A stretch of DNA of 7,639 nt from Robiginitomaculum sp. (GTDB lineage Bacteria > Pseudomonadota > Alphaproteobacteria > Caulobacterales > Maricaulaceae), in the NCBI GenBank assembly GCA_016765255.1, contig JAESQI010000065.1:3464-11102 (forward strand). Direction: 5' to 3'. Position 1 is the stretch's first letter. The number at the start of each line of letters is the position of its first letter. The translations under genes and the position numbers were made by a program. The notes below the pieces were generated by a model. It was not told the origin of the DNA, did not search any database, and worked only from the letters and a program-made list of their open reading frames with translations. Shown here one piece after another: positions 1 through 6,501 of the stretch.

Positions 1-959
1 TGAACCATGCGGGAAATATTCCTACGACAACAAAAATTCAAGTCGAGGCGGCAAGTTTGTCGCTTCGAAAACCTGTATCGGCATTCTTGGGGTCTTTAAA
101 ATTAGCCAAAGGGGTGCGAGACGCCAAAAAATTCATCAAGACTTGGCAACCTGATATTGTTGTGGGCTTTGGTGGGTATCCATCATTCCCTGCGATCAAA
201 GCAGCGCAAAGCCTTGGCGTTCCGACAATTTTGCACGAGCAAAATGCTGTCCTCGGGCGGGTTAACCGTCTGTTTGCGCGCAAAGCAAATCATGTGGTGT
301 CTGGGTTTGATGTTTTGAAAAAACTGCCCAAAGGGACATGTTGGACAGTCATTGGCAATCCTTTACGTGAAAATATAATGCAGGCAAGTAAACGTGCATA
401 TAAAGTGCCCAAAAAACGCATCAATCTTTTAATCGTTGGCGGCTCTTTGGGGGCGAAACTGCTCAGTGAAACTATACCGCAAGCGGTTGCGCTGCTGCCA
501 AATGAAATGCGGGCACGGTTAAATATCGTACAACAAACACGCAAAGAGAGCTTGCAATATGCTCAAAATATTTATGTGCAATCTGGCGTGAAGGCAAAGT
601 GCGAACCGTTTTTTACCGATATGGAGACCCATTATAAGAAAGCCCATTACATTATTGCGCGAGCAGGGGCGTCTTCTATATCGGAAATAATGGTTATGGG
701 ATTGCCGTCTTTGCTGGTTCCACTGGCAATTGCTATGGATGATCACCAGACTTTTAACGCAAAGCCATTAAAAGACCTTGGAGCTGCCGATATTTTGCCA
801 GAATTGGAGTTTACGCCAGAGAGTGTGAAAACTATTCTCTTGGAGAGACTCAATGATTCGGTCTGGCTTGAAAACGCATCCTATTCTGCACGCTCTACAG
901 CAAAACCTGACGCAGGAGAGCAATTGGCCGCACTGGTTATTGAGACCGCACAACGATAA
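1..959 (+). CDS. murG: MurG, lipid II-forming GlcNAc transferase (5' end cut by window)
   Basis: MurG adds GlcNAc from UDP-GlcNAc to lipid I at the inner face of the cytoplasmic membrane, giving lipid II. The frame is open from base 3 to the TAA at 957-959, so 318 residues are visible. Compared with the E. coli protein (355 aa), about 45 N-terminal residues are missing, including the first glycine-rich loop. Visible MurG landmarks are GFGGYPSFP (about 162-188), the LHEQN acceptor-side motif (about 231-245), IGNPLR (about 351-368), the second-domain glycine loop VGGSLGAK (about 435-458), and the donor-sugar motif RAGASSISEI (about 660-689) followed by DDHQTFNA (about 738-761). Nothing in frame looks broken. 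A TTG at 57 is only an internal codon, because conserved MurG sequence continues upstream of it to the window edge. murC follows after 28 nt, so the two are probably co-transcribed. Confidence 0.96.
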   Translation, partial: NHAGNIPTTTKIQVEAASLSLRKPVSAFLGSLKLAKGVRDAKKFIKTWQPDIVVGFGGYPSFPAIKAAQSLGVPTILHEQNAVLGRVNRLFARKANHVVSGFDVLKKLPKGTCWTVIGNPLRENIMQASKRAYKVPKKRINLLIVGGSLGAKLLSETIPQAVALLPNEMRARLNIVQQTRKESLQYAQNIYVQSGVKAKCEPFFTDMETHYKKAHYIIARAGASSISEIMVMGLPSLLVPLAIAMDDHQTFNAKPLKDLGAADILPELEFTPESVKTILLERLNDSVWLENASYSARSTAKPDAGEQLAALVIETAQR

Positions 960-975
960 TAGGCCTAGCCGCACC

Positions 976-981
976 GGAAAG
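976..981 (+). promoter_or_regulatory. Ribosome binding site that selects the murC start
   Basis: GGAAAG lies six bases upstream of the ATG at 988. The in-frame ATG at 982 directly abuts this motif and would leave no spacing, so 988 is preferred. The choice rests on spacing only; both starts keep the whole Rossmann motif. Confidence 0.55.
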
Positions 982-987
982 ATGCCC

Positions 988-2391
988 ATGCAGACACAGA
1001 TGCCATTTGAAACAGGCCCGATCCATTTTGTCGGTATTGGCGGTATTGGTATGAGCGGGATTGCAGAAGTCATGCTCAATCTTGGCTATCAAGTACAAGG
1101 TTCGGACATGCGCGAAAACCCAAATGTGGCGCGCCTCAAAAAACTGGGGGCTAAAATATTTATCGGTCACAAGGGTGAACAGGTACACGGCGCAGGCGCA
1201 CTCGTGGTGTCGTCCGCAATTAAAAGTGACAATCCAGAACTGAGTGAAGCACGAGACTTGTCAATTCCTGTTGTTAGGCGCGCCGAAATGCTGGCGGAAC
1301 TTATGCGGCTTAAATGGGCGGTAGCGGTAGGGGGAACTCACGGCAAAACAACAACAACGTCTATGGTTGCAGCTTTACTCGAAGGTGGAAACCTTGATCC
1401 GACCGTGATCAATGGCGGCATCATTAACGCTTATGGTGCCAATGCAAAGTTAGGCGCAGGCAAATGGATGGTCGTCGAGGCCGACGAAAGTGACGGATCA
1501 TTCCTAAAGCTCTTCCCCACTGTCGCAATTGTGACCAATATAGATCCTGAACATATGGAACATTATGGCGATTTTGACACTTTGCGGGCTGCTTTTGATA
1601 CCTTTGTAGAGAATTTGCCATTTTACGGCTTTGCAGTTTTGTGCATCGACCATCCCGAAGTGCAAGCATTGGTCAGCCGCGTCACCGATAGGCGCGCTAT
1701 TACTTACGGATTTAATACACAAGCCGATGTGCGTGCCGAAAACTTGACATATGAAAATGGCGGGGTGAAATTTGATGTGGTTTTTCGTCTACGCGACGGC
1801 GACGGAGAGGATGTGTGGAGCGGGTTGTTTTTACCAATGGCAGGTGATCACAACACCCAAAACGCGTTAGCCGCTATCGCTGTTGCGCGCGCCTTGGATA
1901 TAAATGAAGATCAGGTTCGCGGTGCTCTTGCAGGGTTTGGCGGGGTCAAACGCCGTTTTACAACAGTCGGTGAATGGAACGGCGCCATTATTATAGATGA
2001 TTATGGTCATCATCCTGTCGAAATTTCGGCTGTTTTACAAGCCGCCACTCAAGTTTGTTCTGGCCGTGTATTTGCCATTGTGCAGCCGCATAGATATTCG
2101 CGGTTGCAAGATTTATTCGAAGATTTTTGTACCTGCTTTAATGATGCTTATGCTGTTTATGTAACGGAAGTTTACGCCGCAGGTGAAGACCCAATAGAGG
2201 GGATGGACAGCCAAGGTTTAGTGGATGGCCTCTCCCGACATGGTCACCGAAATGTGCAAACAGTTTCACGGGATGAAATTGCAAGAATTATGCATGAACA
2301 TCTTGAAAAAGACGATATGGTCGTGTTTTTAGGAGCGGGCGATATTACTAATTGGGCCAATGAATTGCCGCAAAAACTCGCGGAAATATAG
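988..2391 (+). CDS. murC: MurC, UDP-N-acetylmuramate--L-alanine ligase
   Basis: MurC is the cytoplasmic ATP-dependent ligase that adds L-Ala to UDP-MurNAc, the first stem-peptide residue. With the start at 988 it has 467 residues (E. coli 491). Motifs in order are: the UDP-binding loop GIGGIGMSG (16-24), SSAIKSDNPE (75-84), RRAEMLAELMR (97-107), the ATP P-loop GGTHGKTTTT (115-124), EADESDGSF (164-172), NIDPEHMEHYG (184-194), HNTQNALAA (288-296), DDYGHHPVEI (337-346) and QPHRYSR (366-372). The three Mur ligase domains are therefore intact. The frame stays open back to 853 inside murG, but that extension would overlap murG by 107 bases and matches nothing in the family. ATG 982 is an alternative start two codons earlier. 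The TAG stop sits 2 nt before the murB start. Confidence 0.97.
   Translation: MQTQMPFETGPIHFVGIGGIGMSGIAEVMLNLGYQVQGSDMRENPNVARLKKLGAKIFIGHKGEQVHGAGALVVSSAIKSDNPELSEARDLSIPVVRRAEMLAELMRLKWAVAVGGTHGKTTTTSMVAALLEGGNLDPTVINGGIINAYGANAKLGAGKWMVVEADESDGSFLKLFPTVAIVTNIDPEHMEHYGDFDTLRAAFDTFVENLPFYGFAVLCIDHPEVQALVSRVTDRRAITYGFNTQADVRAENLTYENGGVKFDVVFRLRDGDGEDVWSGLFLPMAGDHNTQNALAAIAVARALDINEDQVRGALAGFGGVKRRFTTVGEWNGAIIIDDYGHHPVEISAVLQAATQVCSGRVFAIVQPHRYSRLQDLFEDFCTCFNDAYAVYVTEVYAAGEDPIEGMDSQGLVDGLSRHGHRNVQTVSRDEIARIMHEHLEKDDMVVFLGAGDITNWANELPQKLAEI
2382..2386 (+). promoter_or_regulatory. Ribosome binding site supporting a TTG start for murB
   Basis: GGAAA inside the last codons of murC lies seven bases before the TTG at 2394. 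No ATG or GTG at a comparable place preserves the MurB N-terminus, so this site supports the rare start codon. It also implies coupling of murB translation to the end of murC. Confidence 0.5.
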
Positions 2392-2393
2392 TT

Positions 2394-3326
2394 TTGAGTT
2401 TCCCGACACTCCTGCCGCGCCTGCCAAAGGTCAGGGGAAGTTTACGCGAAAATATTGAGCTCGCCCCCTATAGCTGGTTTCGAGTTGGCGGGCCCGCTCA
2501 AGTGTTGTTCATGCCAAAAGACGAAGCTGATTTGGCTTTGTTTCTTCCCCAAATACCAAAGGATATTCCCGTGCAAGTGTTGGGAGTTGCTTCTAATACA
2601 TTAGTACGGGACGGCGGTGTGCCTGGTATAACTATTCGTCTTGGGCCTGCATTTGGCAAGGTCGAAAGAGAGGGAGATAATATACGAGTTGGCGCAGCCT
2701 GTCTCGACGGTGTCTTGGCAAAAAAATCTGCCAAATTCGGACTGTCTGGTCTAGAGTTTTACGCTGGTATTCCTGGGACAATCGGGGGCGCACTTCGCAT
2801 GAATGCAGGCTGTTACCGCTCTGAAACTAAAGATGTTTTACAAGAGTGCGTAGCTTTGGACCGGCGGGGACAAAGACGTATTATTTCGGTTGAAGATATG
2901 GCATATTCATATCGTCACTGCGGGGCGAGTAGTGATTTGATTTTTGTCGAAGCCGTATTTAAAGCAAAGCCAGATTTGCCAGAAAAAATATTGGTAAAAA
3001 TGCAACTCATTACACAGGCCCGCGAAAAATCCCAACCGATAAAAGAGAAGACTGGCGGATCGACATTTAAAAACCCTGACGCGGCCTTTTCCAATGGTAG
3101 AGGTGCATGGCAGGTAATTGACGCAGCAGGGGGGCGTGGCCTTAAAATTGGCGGCGCGCAGATGTCAAAAAAGCATTGTAATTTTATGATCAATACGGGC
3201 AATGCGACTGGGCAGGATTTGGAAACCTTAGGGGAGACAATTCGGGCACTGGTCTTAAAAACCCAAAATGTTGATTTGGAGTGGGAAATTCGGCGTATCG
3301 GTATTGAGGCAGATAATGGCAAATAA
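2394..3326 (+). CDS. murB: MurB, UDP-N-acetylenolpyruvoylglucosamine reductase
   Basis: MurB is a cytoplasmic FAD/NADPH enzyme that reduces UDP-GlcNAc-enolpyruvate to UDP-MurNAc, the substrate for MurC. The product has 310 residues. The FAD-binding half carries YSWFRVGGPA (26-35), VASNTLVRDGG (65-75) and GLEFYAGIPGTIGGALRMN (119-137). The substrate-binding half carries YSYRHC with the expected arginine (Arg174), and GGSTFKNP with Ser223, which aligns with the proton-donating serine of the family. GLKIGGAQMSKKHCNF (249-264) and the closing LEWEIRRIG with Glu298 complete the active site. The start is TTG, chosen because the N-terminus aligns with alphaproteobacterial MurB, a Shine-Dalgarno-like GGAAA is well placed, and murC ends 2 nt upstream. 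The 3' end overlaps ddl by 11 nt. There is no sign of damage. Confidence 0.96.
   Translation: MSFPTLLPRLPKVRGSLRENIELAPYSWFRVGGPAQVLFMPKDEADLALFLPQIPKDIPVQVLGVASNTLVRDGGVPGITIRLGPAFGKVEREGDNIRVGAACLDGVLAKKSAKFGLSGLEFYAGIPGTIGGALRMNAGCYRSETKDVLQECVALDRRGQRRIISVEDMAYSYRHCGASSDLIFVEAVFKAKPDLPEKILVKMQLITQAREKSQPIKEKTGGSTFKNPDAAFSNGRGAWQVIDAAGGRGLKIGGAQMSKKHCNFMINTGNATGQDLETLGETIRALVLKTQNVDLEWEIRRIGIEADNGK
3306..3309 (+). promoter_or_regulatory. Ribosome binding site of ddl inside murB
   Basis: GAGG within the murB 3' end lies six bases upstream of ATG 3316. It supports that start over the in-frame ATG at 3268, which would extend the overlap with murB to 59 nt and add residues unlike any Ddl N-terminus. 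Confidence 0.6.
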
Positions 3327-4269
3327 CACAGCAAAACGTATAGCCGTCTTAATGGGGGGCATGTCTGCGGAACGTGATGTGTCCTTGGTTTCGGGCCAAT
3401 CGGTTGCAGACGCGCTCATTCAAGATGGGTACGATGTTACAATAATAGATGCGGGTCGTGATTTAGCGACGCAACTTGCAACGGCAAACCCTGATGTCAT
3501 TTTCAATGCACTGCACGGGGAGTGGGGCGAGGATGGCCGTGTGCAGGGTGTGCTGGATTTATTCGGGCGTCCCTATACCCATAGCGGGGTTATGGCATCG
3601 GCTTTGGCGATGGATAAACACCGGGCAAAAATTATTTGCAAAGCAGCAGGCATCAATGTGCCAGAAGGCAAGTTGGTAGCGCGAGAGGAGGCAGCAAGGC
3701 AGCATGTCTTAAAACCTCCTTATGTGATTAAACCAAACGCTCAAGGCTCTAGTGTTGGCGTGTACCTTATTCCAATAGGCGCAAATCGTCCGCCTGTAGA
3801 AATGGCAAGAAATGAGAAAATGGGGGAGTATGTCCTCGCCGAAGTTTTTGCGCCAGGTCGTGAACTGACTGTCAGCGTCATGGGGGGCAATGCATTGTGT
3901 GTAACAGAAATCATCGCCCATACTGAATTTTATGATTATGAAGCGAAATACGCAGATGGTGGGTCTAGCCATATTGTGCCTGCGAAAATTTCGAAAATTG
4001 CGGCTGAGGTTTGCATGGAATGGGCGGTTGCGGCGCATAATGCCCTTGGGTGTCAGGGACTTACCCGTAGTGATTTTCGCTTCGATGACCAAGAATTAGA
4101 TAAAAATGTAAGAAAAGCAGACATAGTAAACAAAATCGTAATGCTTGAGCTTAATACTCAACCGGGAATGACGCCCACGTCTTTGTCTCCCGAGCAGGCA
4201 AATTATATGGGCATGGATTTTCGGCAGTTATGCCAATGGATAATAAAAGATGCGTCTATACCCAGATAG
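3316..4269 (+). CDS. ddl: Ddl, D-alanine--D-alanine ligase
   Basis: Ddl is an ATP-grasp enzyme of the cytoplasm that joins two D-Ala molecules to make the terminal dipeptide of the peptidoglycan stem. It has 317 residues (E. coli DdlB 306). The N-terminal motif GGMSAERDVSLVSG (14-27) contains Glu19, equivalent to DdlB Glu15. ALHGEWGEDGRVQG (65-78) and SGVMASALAMDK (90-101) follow. The ATP-grasp core includes VIKPNAQGSSVG (137-148) with Ser145, equivalent to Ser150, and FYDYEAKY (205-212) with Tyr212, equivalent to Tyr216. That Tyr indicates D-Ala-D-Ala rather than D-lactate specificity. Metal ligands are expected at Asp253, Glu278 and Asn280 (LELNTQPGMT). An oddity is a charged stretch at about 259-275 that makes the Asp253-Glu278 interval 12 residues longer than in DdlB. 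ddl overlaps murB by 11 nt and precedes ftsQ by 33 nt. Confidence 0.96.
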   Translation: MANNTAKRIAVLMGGMSAERDVSLVSGQSVADALIQDGYDVTIIDAGRDLATQLATANPDVIFNALHGEWGEDGRVQGVLDLFGRPYTHSGVMASALAMDKHRAKIICKAAGINVPEGKLVAREEAARQHVLKPPYVIKPNAQGSSVGVYLIPIGANRPPVEMARNEKMGEYVLAEVFAPGRELTVSVMGGNALCVTEIIAHTEFYDYEAKYADGGSSHIVPAKISKIAAEVCMEWAVAAHNALGCQGLTRSDFRFDDQELDKNVRKADIVNKIVMLELNTQPGMTPTSLSPEQANYMGMDFRQLCQWIIKDASIPR

Positions 4270-4270
4270 G

Positions 4271-4290
4271 GAGTAGGGGCGAGTAGAGGG
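4271..4290 (+). repeat. Short tandem purine-rich repeat in the ddl-ftsQ gap
   Basis: Two adjacent 10-mers, GAGTAGGGGC and GAGTAGAGGG, agree at 8 of 10 positions. Each carries a Shine-Dalgarno-like core. The second copy ends 12 nt before the ftsQ ATG, longer than ideal spacing. It is probably the ftsQ ribosome binding region; whether the duplication matters is unknown. Confidence 0.5.
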
Positions 4291-4302
4291 TTTGAAAAAC
4301 TA

Positions 4303-5199
4303 ATGGCGCAACGTAAACCTCCCAAAAAAAAAGTAACACCCCGCCGTGTTAGTCCGTTAAAACCTGGCCTTAGCGGTGCGCGTAATTGGGCCAATGCTCA
4401 TGTACGTGCGGCGAGTTATTCACGAAAAAGTATGATGCGGTTAATCGGGACGGGTGTCTTTGTGTTTTTATTTATTCTCACGGGCGCGCTCTGGCTCGGT
4501 GGGTTTGTACCGACTTTAAAGGCCACAGGCACACAATTTACCAAGCAGCGTTTGATGAAAATGGGTTTTGTTGTAAAGTATGTAGATGTGGTTGGGGAGG
4601 GGCGGATTGCCGAGTTGCAAGTCCGTAATGCTCTCGGCGTCCATGAGGGTGATTATTTATTTGATATGGATATAGAGAACGCCCAATCGCGGGTGCAAAG
4701 TTTAAACTGGGTTGATACCGCGATAGTTCGCAGGTTATGGCCAAACCGCATCGTCGTGCATATAAATGAGCGCGTTCCATATGCTTTGTGGCAAGACGGT
4801 GGCGTGTTTAAGCTGGTAGACGCAAGCGGAGTACAAATTGAGGCTGCAAATATAACTGAGTTTAACAATTTACCGCTCGTTGTGGGCGCGGGGGCTCCCG
4901 AATTTGCACAAGTATTTCTAAACATTATTGCCACAAATGCCACTCTTCATCAACGTGTTCAGTCGGTGGTCTATGTCAACCAAAGACGTTGGGATATTGT
5001 CTTGAAAGACACTGGGCTACGGATATTGTTGCCCACAAATAATCTGGAAGATGCATTGAACCGATTGGGTCAATATCATGAAAAATATGGGGTTTTGGAT
5101 TTAGAGCTAGACTGCATAGATTTGCGAGTTGATGGACGGTTGATTTTAAGGCCTGTTCAGCCCGACACCAAAGCCCCCAAGCGGGGGAAGAGGGCCTAA
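4303..5199 (+). CDS. ftsQ: FtsQ, divisome membrane protein with POTRA domain
   Basis: FtsQ is a single-pass inner-membrane protein that bridges the early cytoplasmic ring and the late divisome (FtsB, FtsL, FtsW, FtsI). The product has 298 residues. It has a strongly basic cytoplasmic tail (1-45), one hydrophobic transmembrane segment at about 46-69 (GVFVFLFILTGALWLGGF), and a periplasmic POTRA domain at about 88-160. The POTRA domain includes LGVHEGDYLFDMD (111-123) and WVDTAIVRRLWPNRIVVHINER (136-157, split by the usual RRLWPN turn). The FtsQ beta domain at about 161-284 begins ALWQDGGVFKLVDASG. The C-terminus ends in a basic tail (KAPKRGKRA). The identification rests on domain order, the RRLWP-N-I-V-E-R pattern and location between ddl and ftsQ's usual partner ftsA. 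An upstream in-frame stop is the ddl TAG itself, and no earlier start codon lies between it and 4303. Confidence 0.95.
   Translation: MAQRKPPKKKVTPRRVSPLKPGLSGARNWANAHVRAASYSRKSMMRLIGTGVFVFLFILTGALWLGGFVPTLKATGTQFTKQRLMKMGFVVKYVDVVGEGRIAELQVRNALGVHEGDYLFDMDIENAQSRVQSLNWVDTAIVRRLWPNRIVVHINERVPYALWQDGGVFKLVDASGVQIEAANITEFNNLPLVVGAGAPEFAQVFLNIIATNATLHQRVQSVVYVNQRRWDIVLKDTGLRILLPTNNLEDALNRLGQYHEKYGVLDLELDCIDLRVDGRLILRPVQPDTKAPKRGKRA
5174..5194 (+). promoter_or_regulatory. GC-rich hairpin next to the ftsA ribosome binding site
   Basis: CCCCC (5174-5178) and GGGGG (5183-5187) can pair around a 4-nt AAGC loop. The stem ends just before AAGAGGG (5188-5194), which lies 8 nt upstream of the ftsA ATG. 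The stem is inside the last ftsQ codons. The Shine-Dalgarno assignment is solid; a regulatory role for the stem is speculative. Confidence 0.4.
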
Positions 5200-5202
5200 G
5201 CA

Positions 5203-6483
5203 ATGGCTTTTTTTAACTTTCGACAAAGAAATGACCACTCGGAAATATGTGCCGTTCTGGACATTGGTTCAAGTAAAGTTGTGTGCCTGATTGGGCGAAA
5301 AGAACCAGATGGCGGCATTCGAATTCTTGGGGCTGGTTATCACGCAAGCGCAGGCTTACGAGCGGGCGTTGTGGTCGATATGGAAGTTGCAGAAAACACA
5401 ATACGTCACGCAGTCGAAAAAGCAGAACGAGCGGCAGGGTTAGCAATATCGTCTGTTGTCGTCAATGTTTCGACGCGGTCTTTAAGGTCTAGGCACATAC
5501 ATTTGGACGCAAAAATTTCTGGGGGAGAGGTCGTTAACAAAGATTTGCAGCGTGTCATTGATAGAGCCTTTGTCGAATTTCATGAACCTGAGCACGCCAT
5601 TTTACACGCCCTCCCATTAAATTGGAGTGTTGATGATGAAAATGGAGTTATAGATCCAAGAGGGATGTTTGGCACGCGTTTGGGTGTAGATATGCATTTT
5701 GTCACAGCGGGTGTTGGTGTGTTGCGAAATCTAGCCCATTGTATCGAGCGGTGTCATTTAAGGATGGCAGGTATTGTCGCGTCGCCTTACGCAGCGGGAC
5801 TCGGCGTTTTGGTCGAAGACGAATTGGACTTAGGCGTAACCCTCATAGATATGGGCGCAGGGATTACAACGGCGTCTGTATTTAGAGATCAAGCTTTGGT
5901 TTTTGTAGATAGTGTCGGCGTAGGCGGTCAGAGTGTGACCAGCGATATAGCCCGTGGTCTGACAACGCAGTTTGAAGCTGCCGAACGTATTAAGACACTA
6001 TACGGGTCTGTTCTCGATAGCCCTGATGATGATAGTCAAATGGTGCCGTGCCCGCCAATGGGGGCACAAGATACACTCCATCATGAACCGCTCACATTGC
6101 TCACAAGCATTGTTAGTTCTCGTGTGGAAGAAACTCTTGAGATATTGAGAGATAGATTACAAGCGGCAGGCATGGATGAATTTGCTGGGCGGCGTATTGT
6201 ACTCACAGGCGGGGCGGCGCAAATGTCGGGGGCGTCACAAATGGCAGAATATATTTTCAAAAAACGAATACGGGTAGGTCGCCCGCACGGCTTGCTTGAT
6301 CTACCTGATTCTATGGCGGGCCCAGATTTTGCTGTAAGCACAGGCTTATTAAAGCATAGCTTCTATCACAAAAACGAAGCCGTATCAGGGCCGCCAGATC
6401 TTTCTGGTCAACGTTTGCGAGATCGTAGGTATACTGGAGGAGGTGTTCTTAAGTCTTTGAAATGGCTTAAGGAAAATTTCTAA
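5203..6483 (+). CDS. ftsA: FtsA, actin-like membrane tether of the Z ring
   Basis: FtsA is an actin-family ATPase that binds the FtsZ C-terminal tail and anchors the Z ring to the cytoplasmic membrane. The product has 426 residues (E. coli 420). The phosphate-1 loop is LDIGSSKV (19-26). The 1C domain, which replaces an actin subdomain, covers about 85-165. The phosphate-2 loop is LIDMGAGITTASVF (214-227), followed by GVGGQSVTSDIA (239-250). The adenosine motif is VLTGGAAQMSGA (333-344). An acidic, variable segment at about 272-295 is typical of alphaproteobacterial FtsA. The C-terminus GGVLKSLKWLKENF (413-426) is an amphipathic basic helix and matches the membrane-targeting sequence of the family. 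The start is 3 nt after ftsQ with a good ribosome binding site. Unusually, the next gene is not ftsZ but a convergent gene 18 nt away. Confidence 0.97.
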   Translation: MAFFNFRQRNDHSEICAVLDIGSSKVVCLIGRKEPDGGIRILGAGYHASAGLRAGVVVDMEVAENTIRHAVEKAERAAGLAISSVVVNVSTRSLRSRHIHLDAKISGGEVVNKDLQRVIDRAFVEFHEPEHAILHALPLNWSVDDENGVIDPRGMFGTRLGVDMHFVTAGVGVLRNLAHCIERCHLRMAGIVASPYAAGLGVLVEDELDLGVTLIDMGAGITTASVFRDQALVFVDSVGVGGQSVTSDIARGLTTQFEAAERIKTLYGSVLDSPDDDSQMVPCPPMGAQDTLHHEPLTLLTSIVSSRVEETLEILRDRLQAAGMDEFAGRRIVLTGGAAQMSGASQMAEYIFKKRIRVGRPHGLLDLPDSMAGPDFAVSTGLLKHSFYHKNEAVSGPPDLSGQRLRDRRYTGGGVLKSLKWLKENF

Positions 6484-6501
6484 CTAGCTTTTTGCAATAT
6501 C
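6484..6501. other. Convergent ftsA / deiodinase-like gene junction without a terminator
   Basis: Only 18 nt separate the two stop codons. They contain a short T run but no stem-loop, and neither flank offers a stem followed by a T tract in the right orientation. Transcripts from both sides probably run into each other's coding strands unless a Rho-type mechanism stops them. Confidence 0.55.

Noticed and set aside
57..59. TTG as the real murG start
   Set aside because: The frame stays open upstream to the window edge, and the first MurG domain needs about 45 more residues before base 3, so the gene is cut by the window.
853..987. Longer murC with start at ATG 853
   Set aside because: The extra 45 residues overlap murG by 107 bases and do not resemble MurC N-termini; ATG 988 has a well-spaced ribosome binding site.
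3268..3315. Upstream ddl start at ATG 3268
   Set aside because: It adds 16 non-family residues inside murB; GAGG at 3306-3309 supports ATG 3316.
6446..6475. Two CTTAAG copies near the ftsA 3' end as a terminator stem
   Set aside because: The stem would be only 6 bp with a 12-nt loop, lies inside the membrane-targeting helix codons, and is not followed by a T tract.
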